This document shows, in pieces, positions 8,584-17,238 of a stretch of DNA of 64,000 nucleotides. The position numbers and the translations under genes are program-made. Origin of the DNA: Rhizocola hellebori. GTDB lineage: Bacteria; Actinomycetota; Actinomycetes; Mycobacteriales; Micromonosporaceae. The stretch is from NCBI RefSeq assembly GCF_016862955.1, contig NZ_BONY01000033.1, forward strand, positions 41,378-105,377. Direction: 5' to 3'. The first letter of the stretch is position 1. Each line of letters begins with the position of its first letter. The notes beneath the pieces are model-generated. The model was not told the DNA's origin and did not search any database. It was given only the letters and a program-made list of their open reading frames with translations.

Positions 8584-9696
8584 GTGACGACAGCCGACTA
8601 CGCGGACCAGATCAAACACCTCGATGCCACGCTCCGATCCATCGAAGGCGTGCTTGACCTTGCCAAGTTGCGCAAGGACAAAGGTGAGCTGGAGACGGCC
8701 GCCTCGGCACCCGATCTCTGGGACGACCAGGCCAAGGCCCAGGACGTCACCTCCCGGCTGTCCTATGTGAACAGTGAAATCGACCGCCTGCTCGGCCTGC
8801 GCCGCCGCGTCGATGACGTGAGCGTGCTGCTCGAGCTGGCCCAGGACGAGGAAGATGCGGGCTCGCTGGCCGAGGTCGGCACCGAGATCACCTCGCTGGC
8901 GAAGGCCATCGAGGAGATGGAGGTGCGCACGCTGCTGTCGGGCGAGTACGACGAACGTGAGGCCCTGGTCGCCATCCGCGCCGGCGCGGGCGGCGTGGAT
9001 GCCGCCGACTTCGCCGAGATGCTGCTGCGCATGTACCTGCGCTGGGCCGAACGGCACGGCTATGCCACCGAGGTCTACGACACCTCGTACGCGGAGGAGG
9101 CCGGGCTCAAGTCGGCCACCTTCACCGTGAAGGCTCCTTACGCATATGGGACTTTGAGCGTGGAGTCGGGTACCCACCGATTGGTGAGAATCAGCCCATT
9201 CGACAACCAGGGGCGCAGGCAGACCAGCTTTGCCGGGGTCGAGGTGCTTCCCGTGGTGGCGCAGACCGACCACATCGACATTCCAGACAATGACATTCGG
9301 GTCGATGTCTATCGGTCAAGCGGCCCAGGTGGGCAGAGCGTCAACACCACCGACTCGGCGGTGCGCATCACCCACATCCCCACCGGCATCGTGGTCACCT
9401 GCCAGAACGAGAAGTCGCAACTGCAGAACAAGGCTTCCGCGCTGCGGGTGTTGCAGGCCCGGTTGCTCGAGCGCAAGCGCCAGGAGGAGCAGGCCAAGCT
9501 CGAGGGGCTCAAGACCGACGCGGCCGGTTCGTGGGGCGATCAGATGCGCTCCTACGTGCTGCATCCCTATCAGATGGTCAAGGACCTGCGCACCGAATAT
9601 GAGACCGGGAACCCGTCCGCGGTCTTCGACGGGGAGATCGACGACTTCGTCGAAGCAGGAATCAAGTGGCGAAAGCAACGTCAGACCGATTCTTAA
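8584..9696 (+). CDS. prfB: Peptide chain release factor 2
   Basis: Class I release factor that recognises UGA and UAA stop codons and triggers peptide hydrolysis. The 370-residue protein has the SPF tripeptide anticodon at residues 204-206, which is diagnostic for RF2, and the GGQ catalytic tripeptide at 249-251 within [18 protein letters not shown]. The reading frame is continuous, so it lacks the programmed +1 frameshift that autoregulates prfB in many other bacteria. The GTG start lies 6 nt after TAGTCT (8572-8577), suggesting a leaderless mRNA. It is followed by ftsE, an arrangement conserved in actinobacteria. Confidence 0.97.
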   Translation: MTTADYADQIKHLDATLRSIEGVLDLAKLRKDKGELETAASAPDLWDDQAKAQDVTSRLSYVNSEIDRLLGLRRRVDDVSVLLELAQDEEDAGSLAEVGTEITSLAKAIEEMEVRTLLSGEYDEREALVAIRAGAGGVDAADFAEMLLRMYLRWAERHGYATEVYDTSYAEEAGLKSATFTVKAPYAYGTLSVESGTHRLVRISPFDNQGRRQTSFAGVEVLPVVAQTDHIDIPDNDIRVDVYRSSGPGGQSVNTTDSAVRITHIPTGIVVTCQNEKSQLQNKASALRVLQARLLERKRQEEQAKLEGLKTDAAGSWGDQMRSYVLHPYQMVKDLRTEYETGNPSAVFDGEIDDFVEAGIKWRKQRQTDS

Positions 9697-9730
9697 TAAG
9701 GGTGATTCGGTCATCACGCCCCAGGTGTAC

Positions 9731-9758
9731 TTGGTGATCGCCGGAGACGGCGTAGACT
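9731..9758 (+). promoter_or_regulatory. Promoter of ftsE (leaderless type)
   Basis: TTGGTG (9731-9736), 16 nt spacer and TAGACT (9753-9758). The ftsE GTG starts 8 nt after the -10, so transcription would begin at the start codon. Confidence 0.55.
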
Positions 9759-9765
9759 CTCGCCC

Positions 9766-10446
9766 GTGATTCGACTCGACCATGTGACAAAGACCTACCC
9801 GAAGGCGTCGCGACCCTCGCTGGACGACGTGTCTGTGTCGATCGAGAAGGGTGACTTTGTCTTCTTCATCGGTCCGTCAGGCTCGGGAAAGTCGAGCATC
9901 ATCAAGCTGTTGCTGCACGAGATCACGCCCACCCGCGGCAAGATCAACGTGAACGGCAAGGACGTCACGGCCATGCGTTCCTGGAAGATCCCCAGCTTCC
10001 GGCGTTCCATCGGCTGCGTCTTCCAGGACTTCCGGCTGCTGCCGAACAAGACCGCCTACGAGAACGTCGCCTTCGCCCTCGAGGTGATCGGCAAGTCCAA
10101 GGCGGTGGCTCGCCGGGTGGTCCCCGAGGTGCTGGAGCTGGTGGGTCTGGGCGGCAAGGAGCACCGCTACCCGCACGAGCTGTCCGGTGGTGAGCAGCAG
10201 CGTGTCGCCGTGGCCCGGGCCTTCGTCAACCGCCCGCTGATCCTGCTGGCCGACGAGCCCACAGGAAACCTCGACCCCGACACGTCGATCGAAATCATGC
10301 GTCTGCTGGACCGGATCAACCGGACCGGTACGACCGTCGTCATGGTCACCCATGACTCCAACATCGTGAACCAGATGCGCCGCCGGGTTATTGAAATCGA
10401 AGGCGGCCGGATCGTCCGAGACCAGGCACGCGGCGTCTACGGCTGA
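9766..10446 (+). CDS. ftsE: Cell division ATP-binding protein FtsE
   Basis: ATPase of the FtsEX complex, which couples divisome assembly to activation of peptidoglycan hydrolases at the septum. The 226-residue protein has the Walker [11 protein letters not shown]-loop [25 protein letters not shown] signature [14 protein letters not shown] and Walker [15 protein letters not shown]. The FQDFRLL form of the Q-loop is typical of FtsE. It precedes ftsX by 55 bp. No ribosome-binding site is seen, consistent with the leaderless promoter immediately upstream. Confidence 0.97.
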   Translation: MIRLDHVTKTYPKASRPSLDDVSVSIEKGDFVFFIGPSGSGKSSIIKLLLHEITPTRGKINVNGKDVTAMRSWKIPSFRRSIGCVFQDFRLLPNKTAYENVAFALEVIGKSKAVARRVVPEVLELVGLGGKEHRYPHELSGGEQQRVAVARAFVNRPLILLADEPTGNLDPDTSIEIMRLLDRINRTGTTVVMVTHDSNIVNQMRRRVIEIEGGRIVRDQARGVYG

Positions 10447-10501
10447 GCCTGCCTACCCCCAATCGACGATCTGACCGTCCTAGCCGGAGGTAATTCCCCC
10501 G

Positions 10502-11377
10502 ATGCGCGCAAAATACGTATTACAAGAGGTCCTGATCGGGCTTTGGCGCAACGTCACCATGACCATCGCCATGATGATCACGATGACCGTGTCGCTGTCC
10601 ATGCTCGGCGCCAGCCTGCTGTTGTACTTGCAGGTCGAGGACATGAAGGACTACTACTACCAGCAGGTAGAGGTGTCGATCTACCTCAAGGGCGACATCA
10701 ACGACGAGCAGCGAACGGCGATCAAGGACAAGCTCGCGGGCGACGGTCTCGTCAAAGAGTCCTTCTACGAGAGCAAAGAGCTCGCGTACGAGAACTTCAA
10801 GAAGATGTTCAGTGACGCCCAGGACATGGTCGAGTCGGTGGGACCGGCCGAGATGCCTGAGTCGTTCCGCGTCAGCCTGAAGGACCCGACGAAGTTCGAG
10901 CAGATCAACACCGACTACAAGGAGCTGCCCGGCGTCCAGAGCATTGTCGATCAGCAGAAGCTGCTGGCGAAGGTGTTCGACGTGCTCGGGGCCATCCAGA
11001 GCCTGTCGCTGGTGGTGGCGGGCGTGATGGGGATAGCGGCGTTGCTGCTGGTGGCCAACACGATTCAGGTCGCCGCCTACAGCAAGCGCCGCGAGGTCTC
11101 GGTGATGAAGCTGGTCGGCGCCTCGAACTGGTTCATCCAGATGCCGTTCGTGCTTGAGGCTGTGTTCGCGGCGGTGCTGGGCTCGCTGCTCGCCGGTGTC
11201 ATGCTGATCTTCGTCAAGGTCTTCCTCCTGGAGGGCTCGCTCTCCGCGCTGACCAACCTGCTCACGCCAGTGAGCTGGGGCGATGTGCTGATCATGTTCC
11301 CGGTCCTGGCAGGTGCTGGCGGCATCGTGAGCGCCGTTACCGCCTGGATCACCCTGCGCTTCTACATCCGCGTCTAG
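10502..11377 (+). CDS. ftsX: Cell division permease-like protein FtsX
   Basis: Membrane partner of FtsE, 291 residues. There is one N-terminal transmembrane helix (about 22-45), then a large extracellular domain containing the YYQQVEVSIYLKGDINDEQ segment, and three C-terminal helices around SLVVAGVMGIAALLLVAN, FVLEAVFAAVLGSLLAGVML and VLIMFPVLAGAGGIVSAV. The extracellular loop recruits a cell-wall hydrolase, and the M23 protein encoded next is the likely partner. A strong GGAGGT ribosome-binding site precedes the ATG. Confidence 0.96.
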   Translation: MRAKYVLQEVLIGLWRNVTMTIAMMITMTVSLSMLGASLLLYLQVEDMKDYYYQQVEVSIYLKGDINDEQRTAIKDKLAGDGLVKESFYESKELAYENFKKMFSDAQDMVESVGPAEMPESFRVSLKDPTKFEQINTDYKELPGVQSIVDQQKLLAKVFDVLGAIQSLSLVVAGVMGIAALLLVANTIQVAAYSKRREVSVMKLVGASNWFIQMPFVLEAVFAAVLGSLLAGVMLIFVKVFLLEGSLSALTNLLTPVSWGDVLIMFPVLAGAGGIVSAVTAWITLRFYIRV

Positions 11378-11456
11378 TTACTGCCGCGCGTTGCCTTAAG
11401 CGCCATTATTGCCATTTGTCTGGATTGGGCCCGGATGCGAGCTATAGAGTGCTTGC

Positions 11457-12692
11457 ATGCGGGCTCAACCTTTGCTCCTGATCCTGCTAGCGCTGGTGAA
11501 TATCGGCTGGGCCCAGCCCACCGACCCGCGCGAGGACAAGAAGCGCATCGATGCCGAGTTGGCTCAGACCGGCGCCCTGTTGGAGACCGCGTCAGCCAGC
11601 GCCCGGGAGGCCGTAGCCCTGCTGGCCCAGTTGAACCAAAGCGTGCCTGCGGCGCAGCAGCGCGCAGCGCAGGCGCGCGGAGCCGCCGCGGCAGCCGAAA
11701 ACGAGGTCGTCACCAGCCAGCGCGTCGCCGAACAGAGGCGGCTCGCTTCCGAACAGGCCGGACGCCGCTATGACGTGGCGGCCGACCGGGTCCAGGACGG
11801 CCGGGAGCGCCTTGGCCGGTTCGCCGCCGCCACCTACGCCGGCGGCGATGTCGCCGAGTTCAACGCTCTGATCGCCGCGGGCGGCCCGGCCCAGCTGGCC
11901 CAGCGCATCGGCTACGCCAGGAAGGTGGCCGAGTCCAAGAAGGAGGCGGTCGATCAGCTGGTGGGCGCGCTCTGGGACGCCAAGCACGTGTCCAACGAAG
12001 CCGGGCTGGCCAGACGCGCGGCCGACGACGCCGTGGCGCAGGCGCGTGTCGCCGCCGCGGAAGCTGTCCGCGCCCGCGACGAAGCCGACGCTGCCGAACG
12101 CGCCGCCCTGGCCCTGGTACAGCAGCAGGAGCAGGCGGTGGCCGCGGCCGAGGCCTATCGCGCTGAGATGCTGCAGCGCCACGAGGAGACGAAACGGGAA
12201 AGCGAGCGGATCGCGGCGGAACTTCGGGCGTGGGAAGCGGCTCAGGCACAGGCCGGAAAGCCGGGGCCGGTGCTGCAGCCTGGAGCGCGCCTGCTGATGC
12301 CGGTCAGCGGCTGGAAGTCCAGCGACTTCGGGCAGCGCTACGACCCCTACTACCAGGTGTGGCAGCTGCACGCCGGCATGGACATCGCTGCCAGCGGCGG
12401 CGACCCCATCTACGCGGCTGCCGACGGCCAGGTCGTCTCGGCGGGATGGCGTGGCGGATATGGCAACTACACGTGCATTTCGCACGGCAGTTTCCAGGGC
12501 AGCAACCTGTCCACGTGCTACGCGCATCAGTCGAGCATTCTGGTCAGCAACGGGCAGTGGGTCAGCCGTGGGCAGCTGATCGGCCGGGTGGGGACCACGG
12601 GCGCCTCGACCGGAGACCATCTGCACTTCGAGGTGCGCCTCGACGGGGATCCGACCGATCCGGCCGGCTGGCTTCCCGGGTGCCTCTGCTGA
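11457..12692 (+). CDS. Secreted coiled-coil M23 peptidase (EnvC-like)
   Basis: A 411-residue exported protein. A signal peptide covers about residues 1-19, residues 22-265 are Ala/Glu/Arg-rich coiled coil, and a LytM/M23 zinc endopeptidase domain fills residues 280-410. Zinc ligands are visible in the HAGMD motif and in the HLHFEV motif, so the domain looks catalytically intact. The architecture is that of EnvC-type hydrolases or activators controlled by FtsEX, and the gene follows ftsX directly. It probably cleaves peptidoglycan cross-links at division. A TATAGA box 8 nt upstream of the ATG may be its own -10. Confidence 0.9.
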   Translation: MRAQPLLLILLALVNIGWAQPTDPREDKKRIDAELAQTGALLETASASAREAVALLAQLNQSVPAAQQRAAQARGAAAAAENEVVTSQRVAEQRRLASEQAGRRYDVAADRVQDGRERLGRFAAATYAGGDVAEFNALIAAGGPAQLAQRIGYARKVAESKKEAVDQLVGALWDAKHVSNEAGLARRAADDAVAQARVAAAEAVRARDEADAAERAALALVQQQEQAVAAAEAYRAEMLQRHEETKRESERIAAELRAWEAAQAQAGKPGPVLQPGARLLMPVSGWKSSDFGQRYDPYYQVWQLHAGMDIAASGGDPIYAAADGQVVSAGWRGGYGNYTCISHGSFQGSNLSTCYAHQSSILVSNGQWVSRGQLIGRVGTTGASTGDHLHFEVRLDGDPTDPAGWLPGCLC

Positions 12693-12755
12693 TCTCATTC
12701 GACCGCCCCGCCTGGCGGCCGGTAGACTTGCCCAGCTTACGAGGAGGGATTGGTC

Positions 12756-13232
12756 ATGCCACGGGAAAAGGGGCGCAAGGTCGTCGCGTCCAACCGCAAG
12801 GCGCGGCACGACTACGCCATCCTCGACACCTTCGAAGCGGGTCTGAAACTGACCGGCACGGAGGTGAAGTCGCTGCGGCTGGGCCGCGCTTCGCTTGTCG
12901 ACGCGTTCGCGCAGGAGCGCGATGGAGAGTTGTATCTTCACGCTATGCACATTCCCGAATACACACAGGGAACGTGGACGAATCACGAGCCGAGGCGCAC
13001 CCGCAAACTTCTCCTCAACCGCCTCGAAATCAACCGGCTCACCCACAAGCTGGCCGAGTCGGGATTGACGCTGGTCCCCTTATCGATTTATTTCAAGGAT
13101 GGCTGGGCCAAGGTCGAGCTGGGGCTCGCCCGCGGTAAGCGGGACTACGACAAGCGCCAGGACCTGGCCAAACGCGACGCCAATCGGGAGATCAACCGCG
13201 AGCTCGGGCGCAGATCCAAAGGCATCGGGTAG
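12756..13232 (+). CDS. smpB: SsrA-binding protein SmpB
   Basis: RNA-binding partner of tmRNA in trans-translation, which frees ribosomes stalled on broken mRNAs. The 158-residue protein has the conserved [38 protein letters not shown]-terminal core ([10 protein letters not shown], then GTEVKSLR) and the basic C-terminal tail [22 protein letters not shown] 12756 follows a GAGGAGGG ribosome-binding site by 7 nt; a TTG at 12750 in frame lies too close to it. A TAGACT element at 12723 may supply a separate promoter. Its RNA partner ssrA lies about 2.5 kb downstream. Confidence 0.97.
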   Translation: MPREKGRKVVASNRKARHDYAILDTFEAGLKLTGTEVKSLRLGRASLVDAFAQERDGELYLHAMHIPEYTQGTWTNHEPRRTRKLLLNRLEINRLTHKLAESGLTLVPLSIYFKDGWAKVELGLARGKRDYDKRQDLAKRDANREINRELGRRSKGIG

Positions 13233-13252
13233 CCCTCAGCGACGATCGTCCG

Positions 13253-14068
13253 ATGGTGTCAACCGGCCGTTCGCCGGTACTGTCCCCCAACGTGGGGAGA
13301 CATCGACCGGATCACCATGAGACTCCATTTGCAGAAGGCGCGTTGCGTCCCGCAACGGTCGAAGAGCTGGCGGCGGCCGAGCGTTCGGAGCAGCCGTCCC
13401 TGAGCGCCTCCATAAGAGACAGAGCCAAGAAACCGCTCGTGATCGGGGCGGCCACGGCCTCGCTCCTGGTGGCCGGGGCGGGTGCCGTCGCGCTCGCCCA
13501 CGTCGACTCTCCGCCGACCATGGTGCAACCCCAGGGCGAAGCAGCCCCATTCGGAGTGGGCTATGTGGACGGTTTCGGTGAGCATTCGCCAAAACCCACC
13601 GAGAAGACTTCGCCAAAGCAATCGACGAAACCCAAATCCGCGGCGGCGGCTCCGCAGATGACTCCGCCCGGCCAGCCCACCATCGTGGTGGCGTCCTCGG
13701 AGGCGACACCGTCGATCGACGGGGGCGTGGTGGTCGAGGAAGGCGAGCTGGCCGCCGTCTACTGGGTGGCCGCGTGGCGCAACTCCTACGACGTCTACGT
13801 TTGGGTGCACAACAGCGGGTCGGCGCCGGCCAGCTGGAACCTGCGCATCCAGTTGCCCGCCAACACCACCATCTCCGCGACCTGGGCGGCACACCGCGAA
13901 GGCCATGCCAACAACGCCTGGGTTTTCACCCCGGCGCAGGGTGGCATGCTCGCGCCGGGCCGCACCTATCTGTTCGCCTTCGAGGGCAAGAGGCCTTCTG
14001 GCGCATTCGCGCTGAAGTCGTGCACGGTAAACGGCATCGCCTGTACAAAATTCGGTGGCGCAGCATAA
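13253..14068 (+). CDS. Membrane-anchored protein with C-terminal CBM2-like domain
   Basis: A 271-residue protein of type II topology: a cytoplasmic N-terminus of about 60 residues, one transmembrane helix near 62-83 (LVIGAATASLLVAGAGAVALA), a Pro/Lys/Thr-rich linker, and an extracellular beta domain from about 155. That domain has the CBM2/cellulose-binding pattern: YDVYVWVHNSGSAPASWNLRIQLP, then SATWAAHREGHANNAWVF, then LAPGRTYLFAFEG and a terminal disulphide candidate SCTVNGIACTKF. The start is uncertain. It is the first of three adjacent proteins sharing this layout. Function is not known; binding of a wall or matrix polysaccharide is an inference. Confidence 0.7.
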   Translation: MVSTGRSPVLSPNVGRHRPDHHETPFAEGALRPATVEELAAAERSEQPSLSASIRDRAKKPLVIGAATASLLVAGAGAVALAHVDSPPTMVQPQGEAAPFGVGYVDGFGEHSPKPTEKTSPKQSTKPKSAAAAPQMTPPGQPTIVVASSEATPSIDGGVVVEEGELAAVYWVAAWRNSYDVYVWVHNSGSAPASWNLRIQLPANTTISATWAAHREGHANNAWVFTPAQGGMLAPGRTYLFAFEGKRPSGAFALKSCTVNGIACTKFGGAA

Positions 14069-14077
14069 TAGACGACC

Positions 14078-15145
14078 GTGGGTGACGTGCAGACGACGGT
14101 CGATCTCCCGTACCCAGCGGAGGTGGTGTGGAAGGCGCTGACCGACCGCCGGTGGCTGGGCGAGTGGTTCATGCCCACCGATCTCGAGCCGGTAGCCGGG
14201 GGTGCCTACCGAGCCTTCCCGCCGCCGGGACTTTCCGGGTTCACCGCCGCCTTTGCCATCGATGTCGTCACAGTGCTTGTCCCGCAACGGCTCGTGATGA
14301 GATTTCGCGGGGAGCAGCTGCACGCCGAGGTCAGCTGGGAGCTGACCGAGACCGGTGACGGGTCGCGCCTGCTGGTTTCCCAGACCGGCTTTCTCGGTCT
14401 GGAGAGCGAACGCCGCCGGGCCGAAATCCTTGGCACATATGAGTTTTTGTTCCAACAGCGGCTTCCCGTGCTGCTGGAACGGCTTGCTGCGGCCGAGGTT
14501 GCCCCGGCACCGGAGAAGGTTCAAGCTCAGCCGGTGGTGAGGGCGCCTTTGCCCGTACCCCAAAAAATCATGCCTAAGGAAAAGCCTCGCTGGCGGGTGG
14601 GAGTGCTCTCGATTTTAGGGGCGATGATTTTGACGGTACTGATCGCGAGCACCTTCGCCACCATGATGTTGAGCCAACCCGATCTCCCCGCCGCCATCGC
14701 GACCTCGGCCCGCGGGCCGGCCACCGCAGTCCAGCCCGGGGTCAGCGCGACCGGAAGATCCCGCCAGCCGACACCGTCGCGGGCGGGCCGCCCAGGGCCC
14801 AGCGCCTCCGCCTCGCTGGCGTCCCCGCTGCTGGCCAGTTACCGCACTGATTCCGACTCGGAACTTGGCTACATTGGGGCGATCACCATTCAGGCCGGTC
14901 CACAGCCCGTCACCGACTGGACCGCCACCGTCGAGCTGCCGCAGGGGGCGACCGTGACAAGCGCTTGGGATCAGATCGATTTTCGGCAGAACGGCCGGCA
15001 CGTGACGTTCACCCCGGGCTTGGCGCATCAAAGCGTTTCCAAGGGAGCGCAGTTCACCTTCTTCTTCCAGGTCGGCGAGGTGGTCGATCTGGGCATGCCG
15101 ATCGCCTGCAGCGTGAACGAAGTGCCATGCGCTGGCCTCGTCTGA
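14078..15145 (+). CDS. SRPBCC domain-transmembrane-CBM2-like fusion protein
   Basis: A 355-residue chimera. Residues 1-140 form an SRPBCC/AHSA1-type hydrophobic-pocket domain (VDLPYPAEVVWKALTDRRWLGEWFMP through LLVSQTGF and LGTYEFLFQQRLPVLLERL). One transmembrane helix lies at about 171-198. A Pro/Ser-rich linker leads to an extracellular CBM2-like domain at 245-355 (ITIQAGPQPVTDWTATVELPQGATV, RHVTFTPGL, GMPIACSVNEVPC). The small-molecule-binding domain is thus inside and the carbohydrate-binding-like domain outside, which suggests a sensor, but this is inference. The GTG start is 9 nt after the previous stop and the end overlaps the next gene by 19 bp. Confidence 0.75.
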   Translation: MGDVQTTVDLPYPAEVVWKALTDRRWLGEWFMPTDLEPVAGGAYRAFPPPGLSGFTAAFAIDVVTVLVPQRLVMRFRGEQLHAEVSWELTETGDGSRLLVSQTGFLGLESERRRAEILGTYEFLFQQRLPVLLERLAAAEVAPAPEKVQAQPVVRAPLPVPQKIMPKEKPRWRVGVLSILGAMILTVLIASTFATMMLSQPDLPAAIATSARGPATAVQPGVSATGRSRQPTPSRAGRPGPSASASLASPLLASYRTDSDSELGYIGAITIQAGPQPVTDWTATVELPQGATVTSAWDQIDFRQNGRHVTFTPGLAHQSVSKGAQFTFFFQVGEVVDLGMPIACSVNEVPCAGLV

Positions 15146-15723
15146 ACCTGCCGACGGACCGCCGGGTCCGCCTGATCAGCGTCATCGGCTCTGCCGTGCT
15201 CGTCGTGTTGATCGCCACCACCGCCGCTGTGCTGCTCAATTCCGGCCCGGCCGCCAGCCCGCAGGACTTCACCTACGACGATCGGCTCGGCCTGCAAACC
15301 GCAGCCCAGTCGGGTCCACCCGGTTCTTCACCGGGAACGCAGCCTCGCCCGACGACCTCGCCCACCACCCCCGCCGCGTCGCCGCTGGCCGGAGCCGGGC
15401 CGAGCGCGCCCGCCGGAGGCACCTTGGCCTCCTACAAGACCATCGCTCTGCTGGGCCTCGGCGGATTCGACACCGAGGTCACGGTCACCAACCCGGGCGA
15501 GGCCAACTGGCAGCTCGTGCTCACCATGCCCGCGGACCGGGTGGTGGAGAACCGCTCCACCGATCAGGTCAAGATGACACAAAACGGCACTACTGTGACG
15601 TTGACCCCAGTGCGGGTCGCGGACAAGACAGTGGTCTTTACCGTGCGCTTTCCGGCATTGCTGGCGCTGGGAAAATCGGTCACCGCGTGCACCATCGACG
15701 GACGGGCTTGCAGCGCGTCTTAG
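15127..15723 (+). CDS. Membrane-anchored CBM2-like protein, third paralogue
   Basis: A 198-residue protein with a short cytoplasmic tail, one transmembrane helix near 17-38 (LISVIGSAVLVVLIATTAAVLL), a Pro/Thr/Ser-rich linker and a C-terminal beta domain similar in outline to its two upstream neighbours: TEVTVTNPGEANWQLVLTMPADRVVEN, then MTQNGTTVTLTP and VTACTIDGRACSAS. The paired cysteines near the C-terminus are shared by all three. ATG 15127 lies inside the end of the preceding gene (overlapping frames), indicating a co-transcribed unit. No enzymatic motif is seen. Confidence 0.7.
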   Translation: MRWPRLNLPTDRRVRLISVIGSAVLVVLIATTAAVLLNSGPAASPQDFTYDDRLGLQTAAQSGPPGSSPGTQPRPTTSPTTPAASPLAGAGPSAPAGGTLASYKTIALLGLGGFDTEVTVTNPGEANWQLVLTMPADRVVENRSTDQVKMTQNGTTVTLTPVRVADKTVVFTVRFPALLALGKSVTACTIDGRACSAS

Positions 15724-15781
15724 TGGATACCGGAATGACTTCGCTTAGCTCACGCGTTAGGCTAGACGGATCAATCCATCA

Positions 15782-16158
15782 GGGGGTGACAGGTTTCGAC
15801 ATTGTGAGCAGAGGCAGGAGAAGCGAGCCGAGGAAGCCGACGTCGTCTCGAGAATCGGTCGTCGGAAAACCAATAAGCGCCAACACTAACGTGAAGCGCG
15901 ACTTCGCTCTCGCCGCCTAGGCGAGACGCGGGTCTGTCGGACTGGGAGTGCCCATGGCCCAGTATCCGGCATCAGTTAATGGGCTGGCCAATTTAGCCCC
16001 GTCGGGGGGCTAATGCGGCGAGATTAATCCCGACTGGGCCCGTCACACCGACTTGCTTGCGTGATCGGAGGGGCCGAGTAGAGGCACAGCAAGCTGCGCT
16101 CGGAGAAGCCCTGGCAAAGCCGCGATGGACCCGGGTTCGATTCCCGGCACCTCCACCA
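15782..16158 (+). ncRNA. ssrA: Transfer-messenger RNA (tmRNA)
   Basis: The 5' end GGGGGTGACAGGTTTCGACA and the 3' end with a T-arm (GGGTTCGATTCCC), acceptor strand CACCTCC and encoded CCA form the tRNA-like part; GGGGGTG pairs with CACCTCC with a single G-U. The tag reading frame at 15879-15920 encodes ANTNVKRDFALAA and ends in TAG, with the hydrophobic ALAA degradation signal. The 377-nt length is normal for actinobacteria. It works with SmpB, encoded upstream. Confidence 0.98.
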
Positions 16159-16172
16159 GATGGTCGTTAGTC

Positions 16173-16204
16173 AAACCCCGGCTCGCAGTAGCCGGGGTTT
16201 TTGG
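16173..16204 (+). terminator. Intrinsic terminator of ssrA
   Basis: Perfect 11-bp stem AAACCCCGGCT (16173-16183) with AGCCGGGGTTT (16190-16200), a 6-nt loop and a T run, 15 nt after the CCA end of tmRNA. Confidence 0.9.
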
Positions 16205-16315
16205 CGTGTGCAGCTCCCGTCGGGGTGGCGGGAATCCGCCATGTCGCGAACCCAGTCTTGATCTCGACAACCGCAGGTCTGGTGGCAGTCTCAGACGATT
16301 CACTAACGTGCTCGC

Positions 16316-16831
16316 ATGTCACGCAGTTTGATCGCCGTTGCGCTTGTCGCCATTGCCCTGAGCGGTGCGGGTTGCTCGTCCACGTCCGACAAGAACGCCA
16401 GCAATCCGCCACCCGCATCGGCCGGCAAGACCACTTCATCGAGTCAGAGTGCGGCCCTCCCTGAGTGCCCGACCTCCGAGACGGTGAAGGCCGAGCTCGG
16501 ATTCGACTACGGCAACCTCGTCGTCAGCGGCAAAACGAAGGACCGCACCTGCAACTACGTCGCGCCGGAGGTTGGCCTCGCCAGCATCCACTTCGAAAAG
16601 ATGCCTACGACCGCGGAGTTCAATGCGGTGAAGTCCGGCCATAGCGTCGGCGGACGGAAGGTGACCGACCTCAGCGGCCTGGGTGATCAGGCGTTCTCAA
16701 GCGTGTTGACGACCGCCGCTGGCATCGACACGAACACCATCGGGGCGCGCAAGGGCACCCTCCTGCTTGTCATAACGTCACGGGCGTCTCTTGACAAAGA
16801 GAAAGCTTTTGCGGCCAAGCTCCTTGGTTAA
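16316..16831 (+). CDS. Small secreted lipoprotein, DUF3558-like
   Basis: A 171-residue protein with a clear lipoprotein signal (hydrophobic run ending LSGAG and Cys20), then a Ser/Pro-rich linker and a compact domain with two cysteines (LPECPTSETVKAELGF and DRTCNYV) and the VTDLSGLGDQAF segment seen in DUF3558-type actinobacterial lipoproteins. It is probably anchored on the outer face of the membrane. A TAACGT element shortly before the ATG suggests a leaderless transcript. The role is unknown. Confidence 0.7.
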   Translation: MSRSLIAVALVAIALSGAGCSSTSDKNASNPPPASAGKTTSSSQSAALPECPTSETVKAELGFDYGNLVVSGKTKDRTCNYVAPEVGLASIHFEKMPTTAEFNAVKSGHSVGGRKVTDLSGLGDQAFSSVLTTAAGIDTNTIGARKGTLLLVITSRASLDKEKAFAAKLLG

Positions 16832-16872
16832 GCCTGGTTATCGAGGTCATCGGGCGCTAGAGTCTGGTGCCC

Positions 16873-17238
16873 ATGGCGGGATCAAGTTTGGGCGGCGACC
16901 CTGCGGCTCTGCGCGTCCTGGCAACGCTGCTGCGATCGCGGCCACAGACGTTGCCGGAGTTGCGGGGGCTGCGTGGCCTGCCGACCAGCGACCTCGATGG
17001 GGTGCTGGAACGGTTGGTGCGGTCCGGATTCATCGAGCTGTCCGGAGACCGGATCTTGTATCACGCTCCAGATCGGGCCGTGGAGGCGCAAGCCGCCGCA
17101 CTGGCGGAGCTAGTCACGTTGCTGCCGGACCTCACCCGGGAGTGGCAGCGTGGGGGAAACACTGCTGTGGTGATCGACGCCGAACTTGTCCACGGTCATG
17201 AGCAGCAGTGGCGGCCTGGGCCCGGCACGCCGCCCTGA
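16873..17238 (+). CDS. Winged-helix N-terminal part of a split TrmB/LuxR-type regulator
   Basis: About 121 residues with a TrmB/MarR-like winged helix: ALRVLATLLRSRPQTLPELRGLRGLPTSDLDGVLERLVRSGFIELSGDRILYHA. The protein then stops abruptly in a different frame from the next ORF, with which it overlaps by 31 bp. In actinomycetes a widespread regulator family of about 320-330 residues joins this winged helix, a middle domain and a LuxR-type C-terminal helix-turn-helix; the two pieces here add up to that length and order. A TAGAGT -10 about 9 nt before ATG 16873 suggests a leaderless start. Confidence 0.6.
   Translation: MAGSSLGGDPAALRVLATLLRSRPQTLPELRGLRGLPTSDLDGVLERLVRSGFIELSGDRILYHAPDRAVEAQAAALAELVTLLPDLTREWQRGGNTAVVIDAELVHGHEQQWRPGPGTPP

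Noticed and set aside
11592..13046. A 484-codon minus-strand frame
   Set aside because: Antisense to the M23 peptidase and smpB genes, both firmly identified.
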